Positions 26,150 through 26,199 of a DNA stretch of 26,199 nt are shown here, in pieces; position 1 is the stretch's first letter, and each line of letters begins with the position of its first letter. A program made the translations under genes and the position numbers. The notes beneath the pieces were generated by a model. The model had not been told where the DNA came from. It saw only the letters and a program-made list of their open reading frames with translations, and ran no database searches. This DNA comes from VGDP01 sp040905845 (GTDB lineage: Bacteria; Pseudomonadota; Alphaproteobacteria; SP197), in NCBI GenBank assembly GCA_040905845.1, contig JBBDQV010000140.1, positions 1-26,199 on the forward strand, in the 5' to 3' direction.

Positions 26150-26199
26150 ATGCCCGGCCTTGTGCCACGGCTGTCCGGTTGGGGCGAGCAACGCTGTTC
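26150..26199. other. Intergenic sequence after flgH, possible left arm of another palindromic repeat
   Basis: After flgH the window ends in 94 bases without a recognisable gene. CGTCATGCCCGG resembles the edge of dispersed alphaproteobacterial repeats (compare TGTCATTCCCGG at 12626), but the rest is cut off. Confidence 0.25.

Overview
The window is high-GC DNA, about 70% G+C in most genes, from an alphaproteobacterium. The class-level call rests on three things. First, the gene order flgB-flgC-fliE-fliQ-fliR-flhB-cckA is followed by recA and alaS. Second, CckA is present together with CtrA-type TTAA-N7-TTAA boxes. Third, the cluster contains MotE. A Rhodospirillales-like lineage is plausible but cannot be proven from this sequence alone.

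Left flank (1-6457). The 3' end of a SAM-dependent methyltransferase gene converges on a small VOC/glyoxalase-fold gene that lies just downstream of alaS. A pair of inverted palindromic intergenic repeats separates the two. A compact restriction-modification pair sits between alaS and recA: a BglII/BstYI-like endonuclease and an MT-A70 adenine methyltransferase, convergent, with stop codons overlapping on CTAG. The endonuclease gene is clearly poorer in G+C than its surroundings, so the pair looks acquired. recA carries a one-mismatch alphaproteobacterial LexA box next to a plausible promoter.

Flagellar region I (6570-12199, minus strand). A tight operon runs flgB, flgC, fliE, fliQ, fliR, flhB: proximal rod, rod adapter and membrane export gate. 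cckA, the hybrid kinase at the top of the CtrA phosphorelay, follows it. A perfect TTAA-N7-TTAA CtrA box overlaps the flhB stop codon and lies just upstream of cckA, and a one-mismatch box lies upstream of flgB.

Flagellar region II (12334-14447, plus strand). csrA is followed by an intergenic palindromic repeat, then a regulatory stretch with a CtrA-like half site and a CGGCAG-N2-TCTGCC palindrome. After that comes an overlapping operon: a 72-residue unknown protein, a probable FlgN-like chaperone, fliO and fliP.

Flagellar region III (14487-23024, minus strand). The order is fliL, fliM, a small membrane/coiled-coil protein, motE, cheY, cheZ, two tandem MotB-like proteins, and a 1075-residue exported AMIN-like/helical-repeat protein. 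This combines switch, chemotaxis-response and stator-related functions. Only one MotB-like protein keeps the proton-channel aspartate; the other has serine there. No motA is in the window.

Flagellar region IV (23261-26105, plus strand). flgF, flgG, flgA, flgH encode distal rod, P-ring chaperone and L-ring proteins. They are preceded by a textbook sigma-54 promoter and, about 90-100 bp upstream, by the same CGGCAG-N2-TCTGCC palindrome. This suggests a FlbD-like enhancer.

The clearest leads are the unequal MotB-like pair with its AMIN/helical-repeat neighbour, the R-M insertion between recA and alaS, and the shared CtrA / palindrome / sigma-54 regulatory architecture. I saw no tRNA, rRNA, CRISPR array or insertion sequence.
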